Assembly: GCA_029553955.1 (NCBI GenBank)
Contig: JAKPJZ010000110.1
Location: 1 to 64,000 of the forward strand
DNA length: 64,000 nt
Source of the DNA: Chloroflexota bacterium
GTDB lineage: Bacteria; Chloroflexota; Anaerolineae; SpSt-313
Direction: 5' to 3'
Position 1 is the first letter of the stretch, and the number at the start of each line of letters is the position of its first letter. Positions 1 through 9,851 of the stretch are shown here, piece after piece. The notes under the pieces are model-generated. The model was not told the DNA's origin, searched no databases, and saw only the letters and a program-made list of their open reading frames with translations. The position numbers were made by a program, and so were the translations under genes.

Positions 1-1
1 C

Positions 2-694
2 CAGGCCCAGGAGCGCGCCGGCGCCGCCAACGAGCGCCGCGCCCACCTCATCAACATCGTCACCGACGACTGCGCCGCCATCCAGGCCGCCCTCGACGCC
101 GGCGATATGGCCCAACTGCGCCGCGTCCTCGACCCCCAGGGCCTCTACCCCTCCTGTGACACCGACGTCGGCGCCATCGGCATGGCCATCGACCAACTCC
201 AGCGCAGCTACGTCGAGCTCATCCCCGAGCGCGTCCAGGACCCCCAGACCGCCGTCGACCTCGCCTCCATGCCCGACATGAAGACCGCCCTGCGCTTCGC
301 CGCCTACGAAGCCCACCTCATGCGCGAATACCACCACGCCCTCACCGCCCTCCAAGAACACCAGGATTTGCGCCGCCAAGCCGCACCCGTAGGGGCGGGG
401 TCTCCCCGCCCCGTCCCACCGCCCGCCGCAGGGGCACCATCGCCTCACCACACCGCCCCTTCACACGAATTCGAAAAACGAACCCGTAGCGCCCAGCCCG
501 CCGCGCCCTCCCCAACTCCCCCCCGCCGGGGGAACGGTAGGGGGTCACCCTCCCGCCGCAGCGCCGTCCTCCCCATTCCCCCGCGACGGGGGAACGGTAG
601 GGGGGCCTTCCCCCGCCGGGGCAACGCCAGGGGATCCTCCATCCGGACCCCCTCTTGCCCTTCGTGGTTCAAAGCGCCGTCCCCGCCGCCGTGA
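2..694 (+). CDS. 3' end of an unrecognised gene with a repeat-encoded tail (partial)
   Basis: The reading frame is already open at the left edge, so only the C-terminal part is present. Up to about position 385 the product is hydrophilic and looks mostly alpha-helical, with a charged stretch ending in ALQEHQ. I do not recognise the family. The last ~100 residues are Pro/Arg/Gly-rich low complexity encoded by GC-rich palindromes (a hairpin at 388-418 and three REP-like copies at 520-633). They are probably not ancestral protein sequence: the native stop seems to have been lost or displaced when repeats arrived. Function unknown. The frame is supported by the normal-looking first half. Confidence 0.5.
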   Translation, partial: QAQERAGAANERRAHLINIVTDDCAAIQAALDAGDMAQLRRVLDPQGLYPSCDTDVGAIGMAIDQLQRSYVELIPERVQDPQTAVDLASMPDMKTALRFAAYEAHLMREYHHALTALQEHQDLRRQAAPVGAGSPRPVPPPAAGAPSPHHTAPSHEFEKRTRSAQPAAPSPTPPRRGNGRGSPSRRSAVLPIPPRRGNGRGAFPRRGNARGSSIRTPSCPSWFKAPSPPP

Positions 695-1150
695 CGCCCA
701 CGGCCGCCCCATCGCCAAGGCCAGGCAGAGAAAACCGAAAATCCAGAAACGAACCCATCGCGACCCGCCCAGACCTCGCGCCGGACCACCCGGATGACGC
801 CCACCCAGGCCCGCGGCCCGCCCAACACGCCGCCACCGCGGCCAGACAATTCCTCCCAGCGGCGGGGCCTGACGCGCTCGATAGCCCGTCTCACGGCCCT
901 GTAGGGCGGGCTTTCTAGCCCGCCACCCCTCCCAGCGGCGGGGCCTGACGTGCTCGATAGCCCGTCTCACGGCCCTGTAGGGCGGGCTTTCTAGCCCGCC
1001 ACCCCTCCCGCCGGCGGGGCCTGATTTGAACCCCGTGGGACGGACGCTGGCCTACCGCGCCAGGTTCATCGGACAGTATGGGTTCACGAACCGCCCCTAA
1101 AGGCCGGCGACCAACCCATCCCCCCCGTGGGGGGGACGGTGGGGGGTAGC
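388..1150. repeat. Repeat-dense tract: hairpins, REP-like copies and a 76-bp tandem repeat
   Basis: No convincing gene lies between 695 and the promoter near 1157. The tract holds a hairpin at 388-418 (GGGGCGGGG/CCCCGCCCC). REP-like copies built on CCCCCGCGACGGGGGAACGG lie at about 520-547, 574-604, 607-633 and 1116-1147. A 76-bp unit starting at 853 and 929 is repeated in tandem, with a third partial unit from 1005. Each full unit contains the hairpin GGCGGGCTTTCTAGCCCGCC. Confidence 0.75.
853..1024. repeat. 76-bp tandem repeat, two full copies plus a partial third
   Basis: Units begin at 853, 929 and 1005 with exact 76-bp spacing. The two full copies are nearly identical (one C/T difference seen in the early part). 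Each carries a strong 8-bp-stem hairpin with loop TTCT. The third copy breaks off after about 20 bases. Confidence 0.85.
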
Positions 1151-1156
1151 CCAACA

Positions 1157-1185
1157 TTGACACCTCCCGCCCGCCGTGGCATACT
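1157..1185 (+). promoter_or_regulatory. Sigma-70-type promoter of the HypE/AIRS-like gene
   Basis: TTGACA at 1157-1162 and CATACT at 1180-1185 are separated by 17 bases. The gene starts 40 bases downstream. Confidence 0.65.
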
Positions 1186-1224
1186 CGCGCCGTCGTTCAC
1201 TCTTACTCGTGGAGGTCACCCGCC

Positions 1225-2244
1225 TTGGCCGACAAACCGCTCGCCACCGGCAAGCTGCCCATGGAGTTGCTGCAGCAACTGCTCGCCTGCTGCACGACCA
1301 CGGACCCTCGCGTGCTCGTGGGGGCGCGCGTGGGCGAGGATGCCGCCGTCATCGACATGGGCGACCGCCTGCTGGTGGCCAAGTCGGACCCCATCACCTT
1401 TGCCAGCGACCGTATCGGCTGGTACGCGGCGCACGTGAACGCCAACGACATTGCCACCCGCGGGGCGGCGCCGCGCTGGATGCTGGCGACGCTGCTCATG
1501 CCCGAGGGCACAGCGACGTTCGCCATGGCGCAGGAGGTCATGGCGCAGATGGCGGCGGCCTGTCGCGGGCTGGGGGTGTCGCTGGTGGGCGGCCACACCG
1601 AGGTGACGTACGGGCTGGCGCGGCCGCTCTTGGTGGGCCACATGCTGGGCGAGGTGGCCAGGGAGCGCCTGGTGACGACCGGCGGCGCGCAGGTGGGCGA
1701 TGCGGTGCTGTTGGCGGGCGGGGTCGCGGCCGAGGGCGCGGCCATCCTGGCGCGCGAGCTGGGCGACGCGGCGCGGGCGCGCGGCGTGAGCGAGGCCACG
1801 TTGGCCGAGGCGCGCGGCTACCTCGACGACCCCGGCATCAGCGTGGTACGGCCGGCGCTGCTGGCGGCGGCGACGGTGCGCGTGCACGCCATGCACGACC
1901 CGACGGAGGGCGGCCTGGCCACCGGCCTGCACGAGCTGGCCTGGGCGAGCGGCACGGGGCTGCGCGTGGATGGGGACGCCATCCCGGTGCTGCCGGCGTG
2001 CGCCCGGCTGTGCGCGGCGTTTGGGCTCGAGCCGCTGGGGCTGATCGCCTCGGGCGCGCTCGTGGCGGCCGTGGCGCCGCAGGACGTGGCGGCGGTGGGT
2101 GCGGCCTGGAGCCGTGAGGGCATCGCCTGGGCGCGCATCGCCGAGGTGCGGCCGGCGGCCGAGGGCGTGTGCCTGCTGCGCCAGGGGCGCGTCGAGCCCC
2201 TGCCGCGCTACGACCGCGACGAAATCGCCCGCGCCTTCAGTTAG
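1225..2244 (+). CDS. AIR synthase-related / HypE-like protein
   Basis: 339 aa. The two-domain PurM-type fold is readable. The N-terminal half has GEDAAVIDMG and the nucleotide-binding stretch HVNANDIATRGAAP, then VGGHTEVT. The C-terminal half has MHDPTEGGLATGLHEL, typical of the HypE / thiamine-monophosphate kinase / SelD superfamily. The start is TTG at 1225, preceded by GGAGGT at 1211-1216. HypE proper makes the cyanide ligand of NiFe hydrogenase, but no other hyp or hydrogenase genes are nearby and the C-terminus lacks a visible Pro-Arg-Ile-Cys tail, so the substrate is unknown. Many bacteria carry such orphan AIRS-like proteins. The stop codon lies inside the following palindrome. Confidence 0.8.
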   Translation: MADKPLATGKLPMELLQQLLACCTTTDPRVLVGARVGEDAAVIDMGDRLLVAKSDPITFASDRIGWYAAHVNANDIATRGAAPRWMLATLLMPEGTATFAMAQEVMAQMAAACRGLGVSLVGGHTEVTYGLARPLLVGHMLGEVARERLVTTGGAQVGDAVLLAGGVAAEGAAILARELGDAARARGVSEATLAEARGYLDDPGISVVRPALLAAATVRVHAMHDPTEGGLATGLHELAWASGTGLRVDGDAIPVLPACARLCAAFGLEPLGLIASGALVAAVAPQDVAAVGAAWSREGIAWARIAEVRPAAEGVCLLRQGRVEPLPRYDRDEIARAFS

Positions 2245-2330
2245 GGGTTTTGTCTGTCTGGCTGGAGCCGCCGGTCGCCCCCCCGCGGGGGGGCGACCGG
2301 CGGCTCCAGCCAGACAGACAAAACCCCTAA
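2241..2330. repeat. Perfect 90-nt palindrome, no spacer (terminator-like)
   Basis: The 45-nt arms meet with no loop at 2285/2286 (centre CCCCCCCGCGGGGGGG), and every base pairs, TTAGGGG on the left with CCCCTAA on the right. The left arm includes the upstream stop codon. It separates the HypE-like gene from the membrane-protein gene and would form an extremely stable hairpin. There is no T-run after it. Confidence 0.9.
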
Positions 2331-2343
2331 CCAGGAGAGGGTA

Positions 2344-4428
2344 TTGGACAAGCTGCTGGTAGTGTTTGGGGCGCTCGTTCTGCTGGGCTCGGTGGGCTGG
2401 CGCGCCTGGCGCATGGGGCCGTGGCGCTTTGTGGACGCGCTGGGCGCGGGTCTGAGCTGGGACGCGCCCTCACCGCTCGCCGGCCTGGGCGCTATGGACA
2501 GCGCGCTGCTGTGGCTGCTGCACGCGGGGGGTGTGGCCTACCTCTGGCGCCTGCGCGGGCAGAACTACGCCGCAGCCCTGCCCCTGGGCCTGGCGACCGC
2601 GGCGCTGCTGCTCCTGCCGCAGTGGCCGGCGCCCTGCAGGCGGCAAAAGCTCGACGTAACCGTGCTCAGCGCGCTGGCCCTGCCCTATGCGCTCGGCCTC
2701 GCCTGCGGCCTGCACCTGCTGCCCGACGACCCTGGCCTGCTGCTTTTGCAGGGCACCGAGGCGGCGGCGGCCGGCTATGCGCTCCTGGCGCAGGTGCAGC
2801 GCCGCTGGGGGGGCAGGGCGGCGCCGCTCGTGGCGCTGGCGGGCACGGGCGCTTGGGCGCTCTGGGCCTACCTGGGCAGCCGCACCCGGGGTGTGACCGG
2901 CAGCGACCCCTACTGCTACGCGCAGATGGCGGTGGACCTGGCGCGCACCGGCGATGTGCGCCACACCTTTGGCCTGCTGCCGCTGGTGCGCGATACGGGC
3001 CTCCCCTGGTGGCCGCTGGTGCACGTGGGCTATCACGTGCCCAGCGGCGCCACTGGGCTGGCGGCGACGGTGTGGCCCGTCGGCTGGCCGGTGCTGCTGG
3101 CGGCGGGCTATCGGCTGCTGGGCGAGACGGGGCTCTACGTCTGGGCGCCGCTGGCGGGCCTGCTGGCGCTCGTGGTGACGGCGGCGCTGGCGCTCGAGCT
3201 CTGGCCGCGGGGCCGCGAGCGCTGGCTGGGCGTGGCGCTGGCGCTGTTCATCCTGGCCACCTCGCGCGAGCAGGTGCTGCAGCTCCTCGTGCCCATGGCC
3301 GACGTGCCGGCGCAGCTCTTCACCACGCTGGCCGTGTGGCTGGCGCTGCGCGCAGGCCGCCGGGGCTCCGTGCCCCTCGCGGCGCTGGCCGGCCTGGCCC
3401 TCGGCGTGGCCTACGACATTCGCCACACCCAGGTCTTCCTGGCCCCCGTGCTCGCCCTGGCGCTCTGGACGACACCCACGGATTCCACCGCAGAGGCGCA
3501 GAGGACGCAGAGTAGGGGCGAGGTCACCTCGCCCCTACAACCTCTGCGTTCTCTGCGCCTCTGCGGTGTATTCGGCCTCGTGGCGGCGGCTGCAGCGGGG
3601 GCATTGCTGGCCGCGGCGCCGGACCTGTGGTACCACCGGCTCGCCTTTGGCAGCGTCTGGCGGCCGGAGTCGCCGGAGCTGAACCTGATCGGCCTCAGCC
3701 ATTGGTGGGGCAACGCGCAGCGCATGGCCGCGGCGCTGGCGACGCGCGCCGAGTTCGGCCTGCTCCTGCCCTGGCTGCTCGCCGGCCTGGTGCTCTTGTG
3801 GCGCGAACGGCGGCGCGACGCGGCGGTGCTCGTGGCCTGGGTGGCGCTGAGCGCGGGCACGCAGTTCCTCTATGGCCCCCTGCGCTGGCGCGACCTGCTC
3901 TCGCTGCTGCCGGCGCTGGCGTTGATCACGGCCTACGGCGCGACGGGCCTGCTGCGCTGGGCCGGCCGGGTGGCGCGGCGGCGGGCCTGGGCGCCGGGCT
4001 GGCTGGCCCTGGCGCTGGCGCTCTTGGTGGCCTGGCGCAGCGGCACGGTGCTGGGGTGGCCCTTGCTCAAAGCCGAGATGATCTTTGGCTACATGACCGC
4101 CGAGCAACGGCAGGCCTTCGACCGCCTGGGCAGCCTGGTGGAGCCGGCGGCCGTCGTCGGCACCGCGCTGAACAGCGGCCCGGTCGAGCTATACACGGGG
4201 CGCTGGACCTTCCGCCCCGGCGACTGGAGCGCGGCGCACCTCGACGCCTTCCTGGCGGCCATGAGTGTGGCCGGGCGGCCGGCCTACATCGTCGACGACG
4301 GCAACGAGCACGCGGCTACCGTCGCGCGGCTGCAGCGCGAGGGCCGGCTCACCGCCATCGCCGCGCTCGGCGTGCCCCTCTATGGCGAGCCAGCGCAACT
4401 GACCGGCATGCTCTATCGCATCCGCTAA
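2344..4428 (+). CDS. Large polytopic membrane protein, glycosyltransferase-39/ArnT-like
   Basis: 694 aa with many hydrophobic segments through residues 1-360 and 395-580 and a non-membrane C-terminal domain of about 115 residues. The layout (acidic residues in an early loop, [11 protein letters not shown]; many TM helices; soluble tail) resembles lipid-linked-sugar glycosyltransferases of the GT-C/PF13231 type, but I see no diagnostic motif, so the activity is not assigned. The start is TTG at 2344 behind AGGAGAGG. Residues about 381-408 are encoded by a palindromic repeat (3486-3569) inserted in frame between two membrane segments. The protein still reads on normally afterwards. Confidence 0.7.
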   Translation: MDKLLVVFGALVLLGSVGWRAWRMGPWRFVDALGAGLSWDAPSPLAGLGAMDSALLWLLHAGGVAYLWRLRGQNYAAALPLGLATAALLLLPQWPAPCRRQKLDVTVLSALALPYALGLACGLHLLPDDPGLLLLQGTEAAAAGYALLAQVQRRWGGRAAPLVALAGTGAWALWAYLGSRTRGVTGSDPYCYAQMAVDLARTGDVRHTFGLLPLVRDTGLPWWPLVHVGYHVPSGATGLAATVWPVGWPVLLAAGYRLLGETGLYVWAPLAGLLALVVTAALALELWPRGRERWLGVALALFILATSREQVLQLLVPMADVPAQLFTTLAVWLALRAGRRGSVPLAALAGLALGVAYDIRHTQVFLAPVLALALWTTPTDSTAEAQRTQSRGEVTSPLQPLRSLRLCGVFGLVAAAAAGALLAAAPDLWYHRLAFGSVWRPESPELNLIGLSHWWGNAQRMAAALATRAEFGLLLPWLLAGLVLLWRERRRDAAVLVAWVALSAGTQFLYGPLRWRDLLSLLPALALITAYGATGLLRWAGRVARRRAWAPGWLALALALLVAWRSGTVLGWPLLKAEMIFGYMTAEQRQAFDRLGSLVEPAAVVGTALNSGPVELYTGRWTFRPGDWSAAHLDAFLAAMSVAGRPAYIVDDGNEHAATVARLQREGRLTAIAALGVPLYGEPAQLTGMLYRIR
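3486..3569. repeat. 84-bp palindromic MITE-like insert inside a coding sequence
   Basis: The ends CACCGCAGAGGCGCAGAG and its complement surround a second palindrome TAGGGGCGAGGT/ACCTCGCCCCTA. ATTC occurs on both sides (3482-3485 and 3570-3573), a possible 4-bp target duplication. The insert is read through in frame as part of the membrane protein. Degenerate relatives lie at 59359-59408 and about 60580-60626. Confidence 0.8.
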
Positions 4429-4429
4429 G

Positions 4430-4651
4430 CCCGGAGTCCCGAACTTGTTTGGGCAGGCCGGAGTCCCGAACTTGTTTGGGCCGGCCGGAGTCCCGAACTT
4501 GTTCGGGCGGGCCGGAGTCCCGAACTTGTTCGGGCCGGCCAGAGTCCCGAACCTGTTCGGGCGGGCCGGAGTCCCGAACCTGTTCGGGCGGGCCGGAGTC
4601 CCGAACCTGTTCGGGCGGCTGTTCGCGTCGGTACGCCCCAACAAGTTGGGG
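4430..4651. repeat. 27-bp tandem array of small hairpins (7 copies plus a divergent one)
   Basis: The core CCCGAACnTGTTnGGG recurs at 4438, 4465, 4492, 4519, 4546, 4573 and 4600, exactly 27 bases apart, joined by GC-rich linkers of the type gcgggccggagt. A diverged eighth hairpin, CCCCAACAAGTTGGGG, lies at 4636-4651. Each unit is itself a 7-bp stem. The array fills the gap between the membrane protein stop and the deoC promoter. Confidence 0.9.
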
Positions 4652-4686
4652 AGTCCGGGGTTGCGCCTTCCGTGTCTTCAGAGCCC

Positions 4687-4715
4687 TTGCGGCAGGTCAC
4701 AAGATATGCTAGAAT
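4687..4715 (+). promoter_or_regulatory. Promoter of deoC
   Basis: TTGCGG at 4687-4692 and TAGAAT at 4710-4715 with a 17-bp spacer, 50 bases before the deoC start. Confidence 0.55.
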
Positions 4716-4765
4716 GGCCACCGGCCGGGCATTCGGCCGCGGCTCTGGTGCAGGAGGGATGCGGC

Positions 4766-5440
<675 letters not shown>

Positions 5441-5446
5441 CGGGTT

Positions 5447-5518
5447 GGGTTTTGGTGGGTTGTCTGGCGGCTGGGCAGCCCGCAGGCTGCCCAGCCGCCA
5501 GACAACCCACCAAAACCC
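5447..5518. repeat. 72-nt palindrome: 34-bp perfect stem, CGCA loop
   Basis: The arms 5447-5480 and 5485-5518 are exact complements around loop CGCA. It lies between deoC and recO. The outer arm GGGTTTTGGTGGGTTGTCTG resembles those at 2241 and 10460. Confidence 0.9.
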
Positions 5519-5531
5519 CTTAGGAAGTACG

Positions 5532-6299
5532 ATGGATCGAGAACGACTGTACCGCACGGAAGGCATCGTCCTCAAACGCAGCGATTTCGGCGAGGCCGAC
5601 CGCCTGCTCGTGCTCTTTACGCCGGGCGTGGGCAAGTTGCGCGTGCTGGCCAAGGGCGTGCGCAAGGTGCCCAGCCGCAAGGCGGGCCATGTCGAGCCTT
5701 TCATGCGCACTCGCTTCCTGCTGGCCCGCGGCCGCAACCTGGATATCGTGACCCAGGCCGAGACGGTGGAAGCCTACCAGGGCCTGCGCGAGTCGCTCGT
5801 GCCGGCGACCTATGCCTACTACCTCGTGGAGCTGGTCGATGCCTTTGCCGAGGAAGGCGAGGAGAACGCCGCGCTGTATGACCTGCTGGCCCATGCCCTG
5901 GGGCGCCTGGCGGCTGGCGATGCGCCGGCGCTCCTGGCGCGCTTCTTCGAGGTGCGCCTGCTCGGCCTGGTGGGCTACCGGCCCGAGTTGCAGCGCTGTG
6001 TGGCCTGCGGCGTGACCCACGAGCCGGCGGCGGTGTTCTTGAGCGCCAACGAAGGCGGCATGCGCTGCCCGCGCTGCGGCCAGGCTGCAGGCGGCGCGCT
6101 CGAGGTATCACTGGGCGCCTTCAAGGTGCTGCGCTACCTGCAGAGCCAAGAGTACGCCGCCGTCCGCGCCCTGCAACTGCGCCCCGAGACGGCCCGCGAA
6201 GTGGAGCGGGTCCTGCGCCGCTACCTGACCTTTGTCCTCGAGCGCAACTTAAAGTCGTTGAGCTTCTTGAGCCTGGTGCAGGCCGGCCAGAGTCCGTAG
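5532..6299 (+). CDS. recO: DNA repair protein RecO
   Basis: 255 aa. It is the recombination mediator that helps load RecA onto SSB-coated single strands in the RecFOR pathway. The N-terminal OB-fold (about 1-80) carries the family opening YRTEGIVLKRSDFGEADRLL, followed by a helical domain and a zinc-finger-like pair CVACG ... CPRCG (about residues 158-181). The start ATG 5532 is chosen because the homology begins there; upstream sequence in frame is the palindrome. Shine-Dalgarno is weak (AGGAAG). Confidence 0.93.
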   Translation: MDRERLYRTEGIVLKRSDFGEADRLLVLFTPGVGKLRVLAKGVRKVPSRKAGHVEPFMRTRFLLARGRNLDIVTQAETVEAYQGLRESLVPATYAYYLVELVDAFAEEGEENAALYDLLAHALGRLAAGDAPALLARFFEVRLLGLVGYRPELQRCVACGVTHEPAAVFLSANEGGMRCPRCGQAAGGALEVSLGAFKVLRYLQSQEYAAVRALQLRPETAREVERVLRRYLTFVLERNLKSLSFLSLVQAGQSP

Positions 6300-6322
6300 A
6301 GCGCACGCCTGTATCACCGGTA

Positions 6323-6646
6323 GACCTGACACACCGATTGCCCTGGCAGGAAGGCAATTGGCAGAAGCCCAATCAGACGTCTGCTCATGCCGGCGGCTGG
6401 GCCCCCCTACCATTCCCCCGTCGCGGGAGAATTGGGTCGCAAGACCGCGGTCTGTCTGGCCAAGAAGCGGCAAACAAGCCCTGCGGGATGACAAAGGCCA
6501 ACTCAATTCCCCCGCGACGGGGGAACGGTAGGGGGGCCCCAGCCTGCAGAAGGGGAAGCCGCCTGTCGGGCGCGGCGCCAGCGGGATCGAGTTCTTGCCG
6601 GAAGGCGAGGGCTGACCGCTCGCCAGGGAATATGGTGTGTCAGGTC
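6323..6646. mobile_element. Possible 324-bp MITE between recO and glyQS
   Basis: The terminal inverted repeats start with an exact 13-mer, GACCTGACACACC at 6323-6335 and its complement at 6634-6646. They stay similar for about 24 bases (…ATTgCCCTGGC / …ATTcCCTGGC). There is no open frame worth calling inside, which instead contains two REP-like palindromes at about 6404-6437 and 6505-6538. No clear target duplication is seen. The rest of the 6300-6760 gap holds the glyQS promoter. Confidence 0.6.
6505..6538. repeat. REP-like palindrome copies
   Basis: ATTCCCCCGCGACGGGGGAA followed by CGGTAGGGGGG. This is the same unit as at 574-604, and an inverted, degenerate copy lies at about 6404-6437. 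Confidence 0.75.
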
Positions 6647-6667
6647 GGGCGTTGGCTGCGACGAAGC

Positions 6668-6696
6668 TTGACGCGGCCGCTCAAGTTGTGTAGATT
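6668..6696 (+). promoter_or_regulatory. Promoter of glyQS
   Basis: TTGACG at 6668-6673 and TAGATT at 6691-6696, spacer 17. The leader is only about 60 nt, too short for a T-box. Confidence 0.6.
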
Positions 6697-6760
6697 GTCG
6701 TGCAGCGATGTGCCTGGCGGCTGAGGACTGGCCCCGCCGCCGTGGGGGAGTGAGGGATTG

Positions 6761-9745
6761 ATGAATTTTCAAGATGTTATCATGCGCCTGCAGGGTTACT
6801 GGGCCGGCCAGGGCTGCCTGATCTGGCAGCCGTACAACGTCAAGGTGGGGGCGGGCACGATGAACCCCGCCACCTTCCTGCGCGTTTTGGGCCCGGAGCC
6901 GTGGCGGGTGGGCTATGTGGAGCCCTCGGTGCGGCCGGCCGACGGGCGCTATGGTGAGAACCCCAATCGCTGGGGCCAGTACTATCAGTACCAGGTCATC
7001 CTCAAGCCCGACCCGGGCAACCCGCAGGAGCTCTACCTGAGCAGCCTGCGCGCCCTCGGCCTGGACCCGAGCCGCCACGACGTGCGCTTTGTGGAGGATA
7101 ACTGGCAGACGCCCGCGCTCGGCGCCTGGGGGCTGGGTTGGGAAGTCTGGCTCGACGGGCAGGAGATCAGCCAGTTCACCTACTTCCAGCAGGCGGGCGG
7201 CTTTGACGTGGATCCGGTAGCGGTCGAGATCACCTATGGCCTCGAACGCATCGTGATGGCGCTGCAGGACGTGCCGGTCTTCCAGGATATCGTGTGGACC
7301 GACCAGGTGACCTATGGCGACGTGCTCTTCCGCGGCGAGGTGGAGCAGTGCCGCTACAACTTTGAGGTGGCGAGCGTGCCGCGCCTGCGCGAGCTGTTCG
7401 ACCTCTACGAGGCCGAGGCGCGCGACGCGCTGGCTGCGGGGCTGGCGCTGCCCGCCTACGACCATGCGCTCCAATGCTCGCACACCTTCAACGTCCTGGA
7501 TGCGCGCGGCGCCGTCGGCGTGACGGAGCGGGCGCACTTTTTCGGGCGCCTGCGCGATCTGTCGCGCGCGGTGGCCGAGACCTACCTGGCCGGGCGCGAG
7601 GAGCTGGGCTATCCGCTGCTGCAGCGCGCGTTCGGCGGGGCGGGCCTGCAGCCGGCGCAGGAGCCGGCACCGGCCCCGGTGCCGGCCGTGCCGCGCACGT
7701 TCGTGCTCGAGGTGGGCTGCGAGGAGCTGCCGGCCGGCGACCTCACGACGGCCATCGAGTACCTGCGCGAGGCCGTCACCGAGCATCTGGCGGCGCTGCG
7801 GCTGGAGCATGGGGCGGTGACAGTGGAGGGCACGCCGCGGCGGCTCGCGGTGCTGGTGGATGGCGTGGCGCCTGTGCAGCCCGACGAGGAGCGCGTCATC
7901 AAGGGGCCGCCGGCGAAGGTGGCCTTTGACGCCGAGGGCCGGCCCACCAAGGCGGCGCTGGGCTTTGCCCGCTCGAACGATGTGCCGGTGGAGCGCCTCG
8001 AGGTGCGCGCCTACGAGGGGCGCGAGTATGTGGCGGCGGTGCAGGTCGAGCACGGGCTGCCGGCGAGCCAAGTGCTGGGACCGATGGTCGTGGAGCTGCT
8101 CAACCATATGCGCTTTGGCATGTCGATGCGCTGGAACGAGAGCGGCGTCAACTTTTCGCGGCCCATCCGCTGGCTGGTGGCGCTCTTGGGCGAGGCCGTC
8201 GTGCCCTTGGTGTACGCCGGCGTGGCCTCGAGCCGGGTCTCACGCGGCATCCGCCCGGAGGGCACGCCCGAGTTTGCCGTCGCGTCGGCCGAGGCGTACG
8301 CCGAGACGGTGCGCACGCACCACATCATGCTCTCGGTCGACGAGCGCCGCGCCGCGATCCTCGAACAGGGGCGGCGCCTGGCAGCGGAGGCCGGCGGCGA
8401 GATGGTGGAGAGCGCGGAGTTGCTGGCCGAGACGGCCAACATGGTGGAGTGGCCGGTAGTGGTGCGCGGGGGCTTTGCCGACGAGTATCTGCACCTGCCC
8501 GAGCCGGTGCTGATCACCGTGATGCGCGAGCACCAACGCTACTTCCCACTGGTGAGCGACGGGCGGCTGCTACCGGCGTTCCTCACCGTGGCCAATGGGC
8601 CGGAGCTCGCCTGGGACGTGGTGCGCCACGGCAACGAAGAAGTGCTGCGCGCCCGCTTTGCCGATGCGGCCTACTTTTACCGCTCGGACCGCGAGCAGGC
8701 ACTGGCCGACTTGGTGCCGCAACTGGCGACCCTGACCTTCCAGGCCGACCTCGGTTCGATGCTCGACAAGGTGCGGCGGCTAGAGCGGCTGGTGCCGGTG
8801 ATCGCCCGGCTGGCAGGCCTGGGGGCCGAAGAGATGGTGACGGTGGAGCGCGCGGCGTTCCTGAGCAAGGCCGACCTGGCCACCAAGATGGTGGTGGAGC
8901 ACACCTCGCTGCAGGGCGTGATGGGCGAGCACTATGCGCTGCGCTCGGGCGAGCTGGAGGACGTGGCCAGGGCGATCGCCGAGCAGTACCTGCCGCGCTT
9001 CGTGGGCGATGCCCTGCCGGTCACCCGGCCAGGGATGGTGCTGGGGCTGGCCGATCGCCTCGACAGCCTGGTGGGGCTCTTTGCGGTGGGCCTGGCGCCA
9101 ACTGGCTCGTCGGACCCCTACGCGCTGCGCCGGGCGGCGCTGGGGGTGGTGCAGCTCCTCGTCGGCGGCGGGCTGTCGTTCTCACTGCGCGAGGCCGTCG
9201 AGGCGGCGGCCGGCGTGCAGCCGTTGGCGGCAACGTCCGAGGTGCAGGCTGACGTGCTCGCCTTCATCCAGCAGCGCCTGCGTGGGCTACTGCTCGACCA
9301 GGCCTATCGCTACGATGTGGTGGATGCGGTGCTGGCCGAGCGCGGCGAGGAGCCGCTGCGGGCGACGCGCGCGGTGGAGGCGCTGCAGGCGGCCGTACAA
9401 CAGGCGGATTGGGGCAGCGTGCTCGTGGCCTATGCGCGCACGCTGCGCATCACGCGCGACCTGACGGCGCTGCACGAGCTGGACCCCAGGCGCTTTACCG
9501 AGCCTGCCGAACGGGAGCTGAACACGGCCTACGCCGTGGCCGTCGAGCAGGTGGCCGAGCGGCGCGAGGTGGATGCGCTGGTCGATGCGCTGCGCGGCCT
9601 GGTGGGGCCGATCACGCGCTTCTTCGACGCCGTGCTGGTCATGGCCGAGGACCCGGCGGTGCGCGCCAACCGCCTGGCCCTGCTGCAGCGCATCGCCGCC
9701 CTGCCCAAGGGCATCGCCGATCTTAGCAGACTCGAGGGGTTCTAG
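6761..9745 (+). CDS. glyQS: Glycyl-tRNA synthetase, fused alpha and beta subunits
   Basis: 994 aa. It charges tRNA-Gly in the cytosol. Residues about 1-295 are the alpha (catalytic) subunit, opening with [19 protein letters not shown] and containing the motif stretch [19 protein letters not shown]. After an Ala/Pro linker, the beta subunit starts near residue 312 ([15 protein letters not shown]) and runs through the HD-like body to a DALR-type anticodon-binding C-terminus. Most bacteria encode the two chains separately; the fusion is known from several lineages. The ATG at 6761 is preferred to the TTG just before it; GGGGAG lies upstream. A spacer-less palindrome follows the stop. Confidence 0.95.
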   Translation: MNFQDVIMRLQGYWAGQGCLIWQPYNVKVGAGTMNPATFLRVLGPEPWRVGYVEPSVRPADGRYGENPNRWGQYYQYQVILKPDPGNPQELYLSSLRALGLDPSRHDVRFVEDNWQTPALGAWGLGWEVWLDGQEISQFTYFQQAGGFDVDPVAVEITYGLERIVMALQDVPVFQDIVWTDQVTYGDVLFRGEVEQCRYNFEVASVPRLRELFDLYEAEARDALAAGLALPAYDHALQCSHTFNVLDARGAVGVTERAHFFGRLRDLSRAVAETYLAGREELGYPLLQRAFGGAGLQPAQEPAPAPVPAVPRTFVLEVGCEELPAGDLTTAIEYLREAVTEHLAALRLEHGAVTVEGTPRRLAVLVDGVAPVQPDEERVIKGPPAKVAFDAEGRPTKAALGFARSNDVPVERLEVRAYEGREYVAAVQVEHGLPASQVLGPMVVELLNHMRFGMSMRWNESGVNFSRPIRWLVALLGEAVVPLVYAGVASSRVSRGIRPEGTPEFAVASAEAYAETVRTHHIMLSVDERRAAILEQGRRLAAEAGGEMVESAELLAETANMVEWPVVVRGGFADEYLHLPEPVLITVMREHQRYFPLVSDGRLLPAFLTVANGPELAWDVVRHGNEEVLRARFADAAYFYRSDREQALADLVPQLATLTFQADLGSMLDKVRRLERLVPVIARLAGLGAEEMVTVERAAFLSKADLATKMVVEHTSLQGVMGEHYALRSGELEDVARAIAEQYLPRFVGDALPVTRPGMVLGLADRLDSLVGLFAVGLAPTGSSDPYALRRAALGVVQLLVGGGLSFSLREAVEAAAGVQPLAATSEVQADVLAFIQQRLRGLLLDQAYRYDVVDAVLAERGEEPLRATRAVEALQAAVQQADWGSVLVAYARTLRITRDLTALHELDPRRFTEPAERELNTAYAVAVEQVAERREVDALVDALRGLVGPITRFFDAVLVMAEDPAVRANRLALLQRIAALPKGIADLSRLEGF

Positions 9746-9752
9746 CGGTAGG

Positions 9753-9832
9753 GGTCTTGGAGGGTGTCAGGCGCGGCCTGGTGCTCGCCCCGCGGGGCGA
9801 GCACCAGGCCGCGCCTGACACCCTCCAAGACC
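9753..9832. repeat. Perfect 80-nt palindrome, no spacer
   Basis: The 40-nt arms meet at CCCCG/CGGGG (centre 9792/9793) with no mismatch. It lies between glyQS and the MBL hydrolase. Its sequence is unrelated to the other palindromes. Confidence 0.92.
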
Positions 9833-9851
9833 TCAAGAGAGGAGGCAGGAG

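Noticed and set aside
1225-2244. Hydrogenase maturation HypE or SelD proper
   Set aside because: No hyp, hydrogenase or selenocysteine genes are nearby, and the diagnostic C-terminal or catalytic Cys/Sec features are not seen; only the superfamily is called.
4430-4651. CRISPR array
   Set aside because: Repeats are contiguous with no variable spacers and no cas genes nearby.
4445-4765. Upstream extension of deoC encoding 9-residue GVPNLFGxA repeats
   Set aside because: It is open only because the 27-bp array lacks stops. The deoC homology and the Shine-Dalgarno both start at 4766.
6647-6760. T-box riboswitch in front of glyQS
   Set aside because: The leader after the promoter is only about 60 nt and no T-box or specifier stem is visible.
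6503-8107. A 534-codon frame on the minus strand
   Set aside because: It is antisense to glyQS and compositionally biased; no motif.
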